Below, piece after piece: positions 22,196 through 34,401 of a stretch of DNA of 64,000 nucleotides. The stretch lies in contig SSNU01000040.1 in assembly GCA_012064415.1 (NCBI GenBank), positions 111,514 to 175,513 on the forward strand. The letters are read 5' to 3'. Every line of letters starts with the position of its first letter. Within the stretch, counting starts at the first letter, position 1. The notes under the pieces are model-generated. The model made no database searches, was not told where the DNA came from, and saw only the letters and a list, made by a program, of their open reading frames with translations. Made by a program: the position numbers and the translations under genes. This DNA is from Gyrodactylus bullatarudis. Lineage: Eukaryota; Platyhelminthes; Monogenea; Gyrodactylidea; Gyrodactylidae.

Positions 22196-24839
22196 ATGAT
22201 TGATGAAAACGAGGATATAGAGCTTGCAAAGGCATCAAAATTAAATGAAGAAGAAAATGGATTACCAATTGAAGAGAAACGAGAACAATGGAATTCCAAG
22301 ATAGAATTCTTTCTTAGCTTAATTGGCTTATGCATTGGTCTGGGAAATATTTGGAGGTTCCCTTATCTATGTTACAAGAATGGAGGAGGTAGGATCAATT
22401 GGTAAATATTGTGTATTAGGAGCTTTCTTGATTCCTTATTTACTGACCCTTGTTCTTGGAGGAGTTCCGACCCTCTACCTTGAAATGTTACTCGGTCAAT
22501 CTTTCAGTATTGGAGGACTTGGGATATGGAAGTACTGTCGTCTCTTCAAGGGTGTTGGATATGCAGCTATAGTCATGGCATTTTGGTTATCTGTTTACTA
22601 TATTGTTGTACTAGCATATGCTTTATTCTACATGTTCAAATCTATGACAATCAATAAACTTGAATGGGCCACATGTGGTAACGTTTGGAATTCTGAATGT
22701 TGCAGTGAAAATTTCTTTGATGTTAATAATTTATCTTCAAATTTTTCCACCAAATGTTTATCGTACAATTCCCCAGCATTGGAATATTGGAAGTAAGTTG
22801 CAGAAATTCAAACATTATTATTGAATTTGAAATCTATTCTGAAACCAAATCAAATTATTAGAAATTATGTTCTTGAACAATCGCAGGGTATAGATTACCC
22901 TGATGGAATAAGATGGCCTTTGGCTGGTACACTGTTCATCGCTTGGATTCTATGTTTTTTCGCTATATTCAAGGGTGTTAAATGGACTGGAAAAGTTGTT
23001 TATTTCACAGCCCTTTTTCCTTATGTTCTTCTATTCTGCCTGTTTTGCCGAGCAGTAACTTTGGAAGGAGCAGCACAAGGTATCAGGTATTATCTGTACC
23101 CAGATTTTAGCTCTCTAGCAAAGTCAGAGGTAAGAATATGTTGATTGGGAGCAATTAAGGCCATAAAGATATCAGGTTTTTAGCTTAATGCAGACAGAAA
23201 CCTGTGGAATGTAAACCTTGTCTTGATTACAAAAGAGATGAATAACTCTGATTTACTAACTTATCAAAATATCCTAGTTAGCCATCTAAGTTCTTTTAAT
23301 TTTTAGGAACAACCTTGAAATAAAAATGATCATAGTTATGTTCTAAACGTTTAAACTCTTTTAAAATGCACAGCAAGAATAGAGAGTGATTCTTCTCAAA
23401 ATAGCTATTACTTTTTCTAAGTGCCATTATATTGAATAGAGACAGAATTATAAATTTATGATTCAATTTAATGACTTGACATAAATATAAATAGTATAAA
23501 TTTTTTATCTTTATAGAAATGATTTTTTTATTATCTTATTATAGGTCTGGTCAGCAGCAGCTTCACAAATTTTCTTCACTTATGGTCTTGGACTTGGGTC
23601 TCATATTGCTCTAGCCAGTTACAATTCTCCAAGGAATAATTGTCAAATGTAAAATTTATATTTTTCATTATTTTGATAGAGATGCATTGTCTGTTTGTTT
23701 GATAAATACGTTGACTAGTTTATTTTCTGGATTCGTGATATTCAGTTTCATAGGATATCTGTCGCATACATTTCAAGTGCCAATAGACAAATTTGCTGAA
23801 ACGGGTACGTTCAATTATATCATCTATAATATTTTCATTTTGTTAATTTCCTATCGGTTTAGGATATGGATTGGCTTTCGTAGTTTATGCTACAGCTGTC
23901 ACATTATTCCCTGGATCGAATATTTGGGCATTTTTGTTTTTCTTCATGATACTTTTGGTCGGCCTTGATAGCCAATTCTGTACACTTGAAGGGCTAATAA
24001 CTGCAGTAATAGACGAATGGCCGGGACTCTTTAAGAAGAGGAGAATGCTTTTAATTTTGGTTATTTGTCTAATTTCCTTTTTGTTGGGCCTGTCAACTGT
24101 AACTAAAGTAAGTCTTTTTAATCAATTTTTCTCAAGGGTGGTTCCTACGTTATTTCCCTCTTTGATCACTATGCAGCAAGTGGACATTCATTATTGTTGC
24201 TTATCTTCTTTCAATGTGTGGCTTTTTCATGGAGCTTGGGTAAACAGAGTTTTAATAAAAATCATTTTTTAAAGGAATCAATAAAATGACTGATTTCTTC
24301 GAGAGAAGGACAGGCTTAAAAATGAACCTTTGGTGGAAGATTTGTTGGGTAGCACTTTGTCCTGCTATAACACTGGTGAGTATGAACTAGAAGAAATGAT
24401 AAAATAGAACCACAAATGTCAGTGAAATCGAATCTTAGTATTAAAAAAATTTTCATTGTATTTATCGATGAATAATTTCAATGAAGAATTAAAATGATAT
24501 TGAAAAATTTAACAATTTTATGTCAGTTAAACTTTTTTATGAAAAATTAACCAAAAAGTATTCTTGCAAACTAACACAATTTTTTCATAAAAGGCATAAA
24601 TCAATAAAAAATTTTTAAAGGGCATTTCAATATTCTCCATGGTAACAGCAAAACCGTTAAATTATAATGATACCGAATTCCCGACTTGGTCAATTATCCT
24701 GGGTAACGTCATTGGAGGATCAAGTGTAGTATGTATTCCATTATATGCCATATACTACATCATCTCTGAATATCGAAAGCAAGTAGATGAAAAAAGATAT
24801 TCCTTCTCCTCTGTGAGTCTACTTAATTATCAATACTAA
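22196..24839 (+). CDS. SLC6A: sodium- and chloride-dependent SLC6 transporter, GABA/taurine/creatine group
   Basis: Nine exons, 22196-22388, 22420-22792, 22862-23129, 23545-23648, 23680-23804, 23863-24107, 24137-24239, 24275-24375 and 24621-24839, join in phase to 576 residues. The family is clear: TM1 has [18 protein letters not shown], then [12 protein letters not shown]3 has [13 protein letters not shown]6 has [12 protein letters not shown]8 has [13 protein letters not shown]1 has Gly where monoamine carriers have Asp, so the substrate is an amino acid or related compound; wording is closest to GAT/taurine/betaine/creatine carriers. The extracellular loop 2 has NxS/T sites and Cys residues (near 22675-22770). 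Four introns are 29-35 nt. The annotated end reads through the last GTGAGT; a further spliced exon is possible. Confidence 0.9.
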
Positions 24840-24945
24840 AACAAAGCTAGTTGACATCAAGACAAGAATTCACTATTCTTACAAAATGCTCATAAATTTT
24901 GTCCAGATAGCAAGGAACAAAATTATCAATAAAAATGAGAAAAAT

Positions 24946-25157
24946 TAGATTTAATTGGAATATAACCATCCTTTTTCCGAAGCCTCTTTCAGAGTCTGAA
25001 ATTCAGACGTTTCAGTACTGAGATAGTCGAGTACCTTCTTCAGTTGAGCTCTCTTCAATTTTATCTAAAAACCTTGGTATTCCTAATGGTCCAGATCAGT
25101 TTGGAAACGTCTGGAAGAGGCTTTGGAAAAAGGTTGGTTATATTCCAATTGAATCTA
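24946..25157. repeat. imperfect 45-nt inverted repeat
   Basis: Arms 24946-24990 and 25113-25157 are reverse complements at 41 of 45 positions, with a 122-nt spacer that adds a few more pairs. It lies just past the SLC6 coding end and could be in its 3' UTR. It may be a foldback/MITE remnant or a transcribed hairpin. No terminal motif or target duplication was found. Confidence 0.7.
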
Positions 25158-25410
25158 CTTTTACTAATTTTTATTGAAGATTTCAGAGTCCATCATGGAA
25201 CAAAACAATTTTCCAATGGAACAAAATTATTTTTAGAGTCTTGGTAGATGGTCGCATTATTATTTTTAGCCGTGATATTTGTTTGATTGATTTAGGGATA
25301 GGATTACATTGAAGAGAAACTTTTCGAGAATACGTCAATTAGCGTATTTGTCTTGTCCTCTACATGGCGAGCTTAATCAAAGATTAACTTATTAATTAAT
25401 CCATAATTAC

Positions 25411-27153
25411 TAGGGCGACCAGAAAAAGGCACAAACTTTCATGAAAAAAGGCAATTTTTATTTTTCAAAAAGGCAAAAATAGGCATCTATTAATTTACTT
25501 ACAGGTAGTATGATTATATAAATATTATTTTTATTGATCAGCATTAAAATCATTATTTAATTTGCTCAGGATAATATAATTCATTAGATTTTCATCACTG
25601 AAATGTTTACCAGAATCCATATAATACTGCATTTTCGAAAAACTTCTTTCGACATTAGCTGAAGTTGTTTGGGCTCTGTTTAGAAGATCCAAATCAATTG
25701 GATTCAGATTATCAATAGTGTACTGTGCAATAGCCGTTGTCATTTTTCTTAAGGCGTTTCAAAATATAATCTTTGAACTGGATCCATGTGAAGATTTAAT
25801 TCCATCATTAGCTTGTATGCTAGGGCAATTGAACATTTATTCGATTCCAAGATATTGAAAAGTTCTTTCAAGTGACTGTAGTTATTATGAATTAAATTAA
25901 GATTTTGGAAGACTTTTAATATTTACTGCTTCTTTAGCTTTAGCTACAATCTTTCCGTCATCTTTGAACTCGGAGATTATTTTTCTCACAATGACAAAAC
26001 TCTTGTGGTAGTATTCTGATGCAGAGTGCCAAGTTCCCCATCTAGTCACTATTGGACAGGATGGTGATCCTATCTCAGAGATAAAATTTCTTCGCTCAGA
26101 ACACTTAAGCTTTAACAGAAGCTATTAGATTATCCACATCTTCATAATTTTCTTTGATTTTAAAAATAGCGTTATGAAGCAAATGGGCAATACAGGTTAC
26201 ATGCTGAAGATTTGAGTAAGTAACTTTAAGATAACGGCCAACTTTTTCCATATATCTTGCAGGATCAGACAGAAGATAGAGATTATCTGGTTCTATTTCC
26301 AGTTCTCGTAGTTTTGAATCGACCAATTTCGTAATTAATGCACTGTCAAGCCTCTCCTCAATCTTAGATTTAGATGGATTGACTAGCGTTCCAACCATGA
26401 TAGATCTCCTTGAGAATCTCAGATTCATCAACTATCAAGAATATCTTTTTATCGTGTAAATTCTTTTTGATATTCTCTATAATTTCCACATAATATTTAA
26501 ATACATATCCTCTTGCTTTTTCGTTACTGGGTAGTGGATGACCGATGTTACGAAAGACTTGGCATAATTTTTGATTTCTTAACTTCCTTAGAGGTATACC
26601 AGCATTCAAGAAGCCCTCAGAAATTTCTTCATGAAATGTTTATTTCAGACTTGTTTCCAAATTAATTTGAGACAATTTCAAAGATGCAAATTCAGCTGTA
26701 GCTTTCTTGTGTTTTATTGATGATCTGTGTTGAATGATGTAATCCTTTTTAGCTCCTGAAAATTTTCCTCTGCATAGTTTGCATTCAAGACGGGAATCTT
26801 TTAGAAGGACGAAATCATCTGGTAACTCTTGAGCAAACTTCGACATAATGAATAATGAAGTTTATTCATTAAGAATAATGCATTCATTTGAATAAGTTAT
26901 TCCCATTGGCTGTTTATCGAGTCCCCCACAAAAATAAAATATAATTCATACAAGGAAAAAATTTAATTTGATTTGATCCCCTAAAAGAACAATCCAAAAC
27001 TAAAATAGGCAAAAAAAGGCAATCCCTGCCTAAAAAGGCAAAAAATGCAAAATTATCTCGGCTATTAATACAACTAGGGAAAAAAAGATTGGATTTTTAG
27101 TCGTTTTTATCTGTTCTAGGATGACTGTCAAAAAAGGCATTTTGGTCGCCCTA
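25411..27153 (-). mobile_element. hAT-superfamily DNA transposon, decayed
   Basis: The element is 1743 bp with 11-bp terminal inverted repeats (TAGGGCGACCA at the left, its complement at the right) and a perfect 8-bp target-site duplication, ATAATTAC, at 25403-25410 and 27154-27161. An 8-bp duplication and a TAGGG terminus are typical of hAT elements. AGGCA-rich subterminal repeats occur at both ends. The interior holds a broken minus-strand transposase. The insertion lies between the SLC6 gene and the 3' end of DNA2, so it disrupts no visible gene. Confidence 0.93.
25531..26846 (-). pseudogene. hAT transposase remnant
   Basis: Minus-strand frames run in order: 26846-26640 with a zinc-finger-like CKLCRGKF...H-H motif, 26609-26370, 26431-26105 with a DDE-core-like part containing HVTCIAHLLHNA, and 25743-25531 with the C-terminal dimerisation motif ANVERSFSKM. 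The frames overlap or are separated by stops, with a clear frameshift near 26400, so no intact transposase can be made. ZMYM/ZBED-type host proteins share these motifs, but the flanking terminal repeats show this is the transposon's own gene. Confidence 0.85.
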
Positions 27154-27161
27154 ATAATTAC

Positions 27162-27791
27162 ACACCTGTGGTGGGGTCAGAATATTTTATTTAGATAAGA
27201 TTCGCAAAATTTTATGCTGATCACGAATCTGACCTCAAAATCATTTTAGAACATTCATAAGCTGAGCTAATGGCCAAAAAACAAATTTTTACAAATAATT
27301 ATTAGTTATATAAAGTATGCTTATTTAAACTAGCTGTTTTGAAAACTATAATTTAAAATTCAATACAATAATCTCTTTCTCAATATTATTCTTTACTCTA
27401 ATTACACGAAACTGCCAGTTAAGAGATAATGGAAAATTTTAGACCGAAATTTGTGTTAAATGAGCTTCGAAATTTTTCAAAGACAATCATCGGTTAACTA
27501 GCATGCTAATTGAAAATATTCTATATATTTAAAATTAAAATATTTATAATTGATTTTATCAGCGACTTCTCGTGATACTTCGGCCAGAGATAAAAGATTT
27601 CAAATGAGCCATGTTCAATTTGCAGATTAAAGGAAAATTTGAAAAACTTCTAGTCAAATTGATAATAAGGGACCCAAATAAAAAAGAATTATCAGTCAAA
27701 ATATCTACCTTTTATTCTTATCTATGCTTGATTTATTAAAATTAAAAACCCAAAAATGTATTGCATAAATTAGAAAAAACATATATTATTC
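27162..27791. other. intergenic, DNA2 3' flank
   Basis: AT-rich sequence between the transposon and the DNA2 stop codon. A minus-strand AATAAA lies near 27730-27735, about 60 nt past the DNA2 stop, and is a plausible polyadenylation signal. Nothing else is recognised. Confidence 0.5.
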
Positions 27792-30700
27792 TTAAAGTAC
27801 AATATAATTTTTCCCAATTTTCAAATTATTTTTTAAATAAACATAAAGATCGTCAAGAATATTCCTAGAATCAAATTTATAGTCCAGTTTGGCATTACAA
27901 TTTCTTCCTATTATGATGAATTTTCGTTTGGCTCTAGTCATTGCAACAGCAAAACGGGATTGATCAGATAAAATGTGTTTTCTTGTTCCGTCTATTGATG
28001 CCGATTTCTATGGAAAAAAATTATTAAAGACTTCTCTATTCTTGATGAATAAAACCCTTTATACTCACTTTAAACTGCAAGCATTCAGGATTGATGCACT
28101 TTCCCAGACAGAGAATTACGACATCTGCATCCCGACCTTGAAATTGGTCAATTGTCGAAATCGAAATAGAGTATAATGAAGAAAATGCGGTTTTAAAATC
28201 ATTCATTTGATCCCGATACGGAGTTATGATGGCAAATTTTGCTAATATTTCAAGCCCATATAATGAAGTGGTTTCTTTAAGAATTTGAGAAACTATCTTC
28301 TTCTCTTGCAAGCATGAAATTCCAGGGGATATTAATGAGCAATCGACAATCTATAATTTTTATTCGTTAGTCTTTAAGAAGAGGAAGCAAATAAAACTAA
28401 AAAATCACAGAAATTCAAGATTGCGGATTAAAATTTTTTCAAATTCCTATCTTGAATTTTGTCCCTTGGAAAATTTCCTTATCACAAAAAGAATTTTAGC
28501 AAGTCAATCAAAAGAATATTTGTAATAGACTTAAGATTTTACAGATTCTGCATCCGCATTTATCTAGTCCGAAATTATTATTTATCAAAATTTTTTTTAT
28601 TCTAAGGATTTAATTGTAAAATAAAATATACTCAATAATATGCGTTTAAGATTTGAGTTCGTAGTTAATTAGAGCATAAAATACTATGGACACGTTAATC
28701 ACTGAATAGTTTTGAATTATATAAAAAGGAGATATATTCAAGATTCATAATTTACAAATCATGAAAGAAATAGTAAAAGATGAATAAAATCAAAATGATA
28801 TGTAAGCTGAATAAACAACAAAACTCTCCAATAAATAGCAACAGTGGAGAGAAAAGTAAAAAACCTCACATAGGCCAGGGTAGTTGAAGGTTATATGGAT
28901 AGTTCTTAGTTATATAGAAAAGAATGTAAAAATATACTATTGCTTGATATGGATCATGGTTTTTTAATACCTTAAACAGTTATTGGTATTAGCGTGTAAC
29001 TTCTATCGAGTAAGGTGTGAATTAATCAAAAAATTTAATAACTACTCACATTCGAGGTTTCAATAAAGACGACAGCATCTTCAATTCGATCAGAGCAACA
29101 AGCCTTGATAAGACCATTTTCGCACTAGAACAAGATAAATCAGCAATCAGAATATAATCATTACTTCTATCATATCTAACGTAAAAGATTCAATATACCG
29201 ATTTTTAATACAACTAAATCTTCGCCAATTGAAATTTGATCATTTTCATGGGAAATTCCTCTGCTTTTGAAGTTTCTTGACTTACTAGTTCATTATGATT
29301 ATGACATCATTAATGATGAATACTCACATTTTTTAGTTTTTCTTTGCTGAAATCAACAGTTCGATCAAGGATGATATCTGAATCTGACTCTAGTATACCA
29401 TTGTACACAATTTCATTGGCTATTTTAAGAATAGTCCTATTCATTCTGTATTGTAATGATAATTTGGCTATTTGATCTACATCGTCAATAGAGCAATCGA
29501 TCAATAGATGATGAAGCAATGATTTTGGACTGGGATCTCGGCTGTAAAATATTTTTTGTAATTTTCATCCACTAAAATAAATACTTTTCAAAACAAACTT
29601 GACTGTTTCAGATAAAAAAAGCGGAGGAAGTTGATCTGGATCGCCAACTAGAACGAATTTGCCTTTATGTTTGTCCATGAGCATGAGCGGACCTAGTGTA
29701 ACGTCCAAGGATAATTGTCCAGCCTCGTCAATTATTACATAGTCAAAAGGTTCATTCAACTTCAAATATAGATTGAGCCACTTATTGCGTAGATCTGCTC
29801 CCCCAGAACTAGCCAAAGCTGTGCATGCGATAAGGTTCTAAAGGTTTTTTCAAAAAAGGATGGTGAAAAAATTAATTTTCAACGTACAAATTTTTTCATT
29901 TCTTGCTTCATCATTGGGATAAAATCTTCATAGGATATCTTTCCGCTTTTAACAAGTTTTTCAATGTTCTTCATTCTTGTTTCTATATCAACATTTGGAT
30001 TGATAGAGCCCATATTACTCCCTAAACGACCAATTTTCAGTTTCGATTTCAACTTGGAACTCATTTCGAGTAGACGATTGATTACATTGTCGACAGCTCC
30101 ATGGGTGTGAGAAACTAAAAGAATTTTTTTATTCAAGTATATAAGAGCATATATGAGAGCCGATATTAATTGGGTCTTTCCGCATCCGGGTAAACCTTTG
30201 ATTAGGCAATAGTCTTGACATAAAAGACATTTAATAACAGCACTTTTTTGTTGTCGATTCAAAATCTTTAAGAACTGCATAAGATTCAAGATGAGATCTT
30301 TGTTTAATTTTTTCAACACAACTGGTTTAGATTTATCTATTATGAGACGGCGTAATCTATTTGCTACACCATTCTCATCCATCAAGTTAACCAAGTTACC
30401 CATTGATCTCTGAAAGTTTTTCAATGTATGATAATCATCTAATCGAAATTTTTTCAAATTTTCAGGAGGTTTTTGGTCCATTGTAAATGAGAGTGTTTTA
30501 GGAAACTCTAGATTACTTATTTTCACTAAAGATAGACCGATAAATTTTAAATCTGGTGTATCACCGCTGAGAACTTTCATCTGACCAATTGCTAGTTTAG
30601 GTTCATCTAGTTCAACATCTGTCACTAATGTAATCGAATAATTTTTCTCATCTTTCTTTGTAATTTCAATTAGTGAGCCTTTTATCGTATGATCATTATC

Positions 30701-32882
30701 AGATTTTATTTTGCCAATCGTTTCGATTTGAGATGGGCTACATTTAATTTCAGCTAGAATGAAACGTGTCCATTTTTGGAAGAATTGTACGTGTACTTGA
30801 GAAACTTTATCGTCCTCTTCAATCTAGATATATTTTATTATAATGAATTAGAATTTGAATTTTAGCAGAAAAGATTATACCTCAAAACCTACAAGATGAA
30901 ATTAATTTTATCTATAATACATGATTCACGATTGTAATATGACTCAATAATTCTATTATTGAGAAAAAATGAGTAGGATCAAGCACTTACGATAGAACAA
31001 GATAAATTAAAGTTATCTTCAATATCCGCTAGTAGGTTGCAGGTTTTTTTATGAGAGCAGTACTGACATAAATTTTGATTTGATGTTTTCTTGGGTAATT
31101 TGATTCGATCAGGTAAAGAGTGTAAATCTTGATAACCAAAGACAATTTCATTTCTTCTTTGGATGAGAGCTCGGAAGCTTGTTTGGTTACTATCAATCCT
31201 CATTTTATTCATTTTCCCTTGATGGATGATTGTAGAACAATTTTCAGACAAATAAACTAACAATCCAAAAGGCAATTTATCTAATGGATACCTCTCTTGA
31301 AGAAGAAGTATGTATAATAAGACTTGACCGAAATGTTCAACTGAATATCTCGGCTTTCCTGATTTCAATTCGATAGGACACAGGAATCTATTATTTTCCT
31401 CTTCAATATTCATAACAATATCTATTTTTCCATTTAAACCGTATTTCAAACTCCAAAACGATTCTTCGATTCCATGGATTTCTTTAAAATTCAAGTTTCC
31501 TATTTTTGATTTCGTCTTGAACAAATTTATCCAATTATTCACACTCGACTTGTAATTTGATAGCTCCTTGTTAAGGTCTGAGTATGTTAAATCTGAAAGG
31601 ATACTGTAGGAGAAAAAATAATAAATTCTGATATAAACCTACAGAATGCTATATATAGACTCACAGATCACAAATAACTTCGAAATCAATCTTTTGTTTA
31701 AAAATGTTATCGAATGTGTCGTTGGTTGTGCCGGATATCATATCTTGAAAAATTTCATGCAATATTTTTCCGAAAATTAAAAATCGATTTGACTTTCTAT
31801 ACCGAATAAAATGAAAATAATCTAAAGTTAGTTAATATGAAGATGGGAATTTATGATTCTTACAAAATTCTCATATTTTTATATTTTTCAACTTACAAAT
31901 CAGGATTGCAATCATTCTCATAACTTCCAGGCCAAATAGATTTAAGAATAACTTTTCTTAAACAACCCATACTTTCAATTATGTTGGTTCCTGTTACTAA
32001 ACATTCAGGATTTAGGATCAAGAGATTTGGTATCTTATATTGGGATTCTTTGTCGTCAAATTCCGTCTGATTTGATCCTATTACATTGAGTCTATCTCCA
32101 CATTTGATATTTGACTCAAAATTTTCATGCCAAGAATCTTTTAAGACCAAGGTTTCTGTAGATCCATTCTCACGAGAAATTATAATATTTACATGATTCT
32201 TCCCTTGAAATAAAAGAAACATTAGATAGAATATTGTCGCCGAAATTACTTCAATTACCCTTATTAATGATTTTTTCAACTTTACCAGAGTAATAATCGG
32301 AACTAAAATTTATAAATCAAAAATATTTATAATTGATTTACTTTGGAATAATAGTTTCAATGTGCATACTGTTATCAAGAAAGTCGTTAAGAAATCCAGA
32401 GTTATTAAAATCACTCATTTCATCACATTTTTGTCTTTTCAAATTACTTGTCAGTTTTAAATCGGCATCAAAAGGCACAATATTCGCTAACTCTAACATC
32501 CTCTTGCCTCTGAAGCCAGCATGAGGTTTGGATGTAAGATACTTCTCGTTTTCTTGCTGATCAATTGGAGAATAATTTAGAAAATCATATTCCCCAAGTC
32601 TGTCATTTATATCTAAATATAAAATGTTAAAATTCAATTCACTAGGTAGGGTTTCCGAGTTTTTTTCTGCTAAATATTTTCTTCTTTCTCGAGTAAACTT
32701 TGAAGGAAGTTTTTTTCTATATTTGTTATTTTGTGTTTGTGAAGAGTTTAATTGATGGTGATCTAAATCTCGAAATAATTTAGCCGTTTCCTCTGTTTTA
32801 TCTACGGCATCTTTAAAGAATGTCTTGAGAGTAGATTGTTTTTGCTAAATTAAATTTTTGTTAAGTAATTTGAAATTACCAT
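27792..32882 (-). CDS. DNA2: DNA replication ATP-dependent nuclease/helicase DNA2
   Basis: Twelve minus-strand exons, all phase-consistent, give 1187 residues: 32882-32880, 32844-32342, 32302-32259, 32203-31897, 31796-31665, 31603-30991, 30823-29888, 29837-29599, 29541-29328, 29124-29050, 28350-28069 and 28007-27792. DNA2 trims Okazaki flaps and resects double-strand breaks. A PIP box (QSTLKTFF) sits at residues 4-11. The RecB-like nuclease has GKIDIVM and IELKSGK. Iron-sulfur cysteines are present: one in MGCLRKV, then CQYCSHKKTC (C-x2-C-x5-C as in human). The SF1 helicase has GLPGCGKT, IIDEAGQLS, VGDPDQLPPL, LQYRMN, TIDQFQGRDADVV and AVAMTRAKRKFII. The first exon is only the ATG, followed by a 35-nt intron. 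The 698-nt intron 29049-28352 holds a Penelope fragment. Confidence 0.92.
28707..28930 (-). repeat. Penelope-like element fragment, copy 1 (in DNA2 intron)
   Basis: The stretch 28801-28894 matches 47561-47654 with about 7 mismatches in 94 positions, and 28710-28770 matches the right edge of the window (63878-64000) apart from an internal gap. The minus strand contains the end of the GIY-YIG frame and the downstream hairpin region, with the outer stem partly decayed. The segment that carries the hammerhead in copies 2 and 3 is deleted here. Confidence 0.85.
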
Positions 32883-33204
32883 TCAATTCAAATTTATAAA
32901 CTTTTCATAATATTTTTGAATTTAAACACAATGATAAATAGTATGGAATCTTTTATCCTTGTTTCACACATTTAATAATTCAAAATTTCCATGTCGTTAT
33001 CGTTAAGTTGTGGGCCATAGCCTGAAGCTAGTTAATAATAGTTTATCCTGAGCTCGAATCTAAAAATATTGAGTTGATTAAAAGTAAGGTTATAGAGAGA
33101 AGGGAGTTGTATTCGAAACAATATACAATACTATTGTGTACAGAATAAGAATGCAGAATCATTTCAACATGAAAATAGAGGCAGCATTTTAAGAGTTGAA
33201 ACTA
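32883..33204. other. spacer between DNA2 and SERBP1-like genes
   Basis: A 322-bp spacer between two minus-strand genes. It must hold the DNA2 promoter/5' UTR and the 3' UTR of the SERBP1-like gene. No coding frame or motif is recognised. Confidence 0.5.
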
Positions 33205-34165
33205 TCAAGCAAGTGCAGGAAAATCGTCAGCATTTTTTATTGATGGTACAGGAGCACGTGTTGTATTAGAATTATTACGTCCGCCTCTATTCTCGCCAAA
33301 TCCTCTTCCACGACCAGTGGCTCTTCCTCCACGGCCCCTCTGACCGCCTCTTGAGTTTCTATTGTTTTGATTGTATGATCTAGATTCATCAAATGTCTTG
33401 ATCTCATTAACACATTCAAAAGTTAGAGTATCTTCAGTCTCTTCGTAATGCTTTATATTTTCCTTCGATTCTTCTAGAGCTTGAACTTTTTTAACCGATG
33501 GGTTTTTAATAATCATATTCTTAAAAACATCTTTACCATCGTTGGGTTTACGAATACTATTGGGTTCTTGTTTGTTTTCTTTTGACCTAGCTGCTTTGTA
33601 CTCAGAAAAAGTGATAACTTGGGGTTCGGGTGGAATGTTATTGACTTCAGATGCATCGGTCTCTTCAACATTTTCGATTTGTTGGTCTGAGTTCATTGTA
33701 ACATCCAACTCATCTTGAACGGTTCCCCAGTTTCCAGTACCATAACCATCTTTCTTCATGGTTGGTTTAACTCCTGTTCTGTCAGAGCCGGATTGTCTAT
33801 CCATACGGAGGCCATTGACTCTTCCCCCACGGCCACGACCTCTTGGCTTGAAATCATTTGGCCCATTAGTTGAGTTTTCGGGTCTACCACCACGACCTCC
33901 GCCACGGGGCGCTCCTCTAGTTCCTCTATTGTTTAATCTAGCGCCCCGACCTCTCGAACTATCGCCAGAATTGTCATAGCCTTGATTATCATCTAGAAGA
34001 TCATAAATTAACAAGCTTACCCTTAGATATAATCTTCTTGTCATTCAATTCTTTCTCAGATTTGGTTGTTGAATTGACCTTAGCATGAATGATAGGAGCT
34101 TCTTCCCCATCAATAGGTAGAGCTGCAAATCGACTCCTTGTTTCTACAGAATACTGCCCGTCCAT
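33205..34165 (-). CDS. SERBP1: SERBP1/HABP4 (Vig) family RNA- and ribosome-binding protein
   Basis: Two minus-strand exons, 34165-34021 and 33992-33205, split by a 28-nt intron, give 310 residues. The family binds mRNA and inactive 80S ribosomes (clamping eEF2) and is called Vig in Drosophila. The N-terminus has SRFAALPIDGEE like the Stm1/SERBP1 N-terminal motif. An RGG-rich stretch follows (GRGGRPE, RGRGRGGR). Then comes the HABP4/PAI-RBP1 domain with GNWGTVQDEL and ITFSEYKAARSK, the counterpart of MTLDEWKAIQNK. A C-terminal RG box (GGQRGRGGR) precedes a short acidic end. Length is near 300-400 aa as usual. It lies head-to-head with UTP20. Confidence 0.88.
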
Positions 34166-34401
34166 ATTTAAGCGCGCCGAAAGCACGGTTTTAGCGCTAG
34201 CAGGAAACAAATAAATTAAAATTATAAATTGAAACAAATAATAAATATATTTTCCATCTTGGAATATTTCTTTTATCTAGTGATAATTTTAAAATTTTCA
34301 TGCTTATTTTTATCGAGATTAGTCAGTATTATCTATCGACCATTTAATTATGACAGAAAATTCTTTCAGAGTAATAGTTTTTAATATTCATTTAGAAGTT
34401 T
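34166..34401. promoter_or_regulatory. shared spacer of divergent SERBP1-like and UTP20 genes
   Basis: Only 236 bp separate the two start codons, which point away from each other, so both promoters must lie here or overlap. No TATA box or known ribosomal-gene element is obvious by eye. A bidirectional promoter is an inference from spacing. Confidence 0.45.

Noticed and set aside
33758..33979. Plus-strand Pro/Arg-rich frame
   Set aside because: It is the antisense shadow of the RGG repeats of the SERBP1-like gene.
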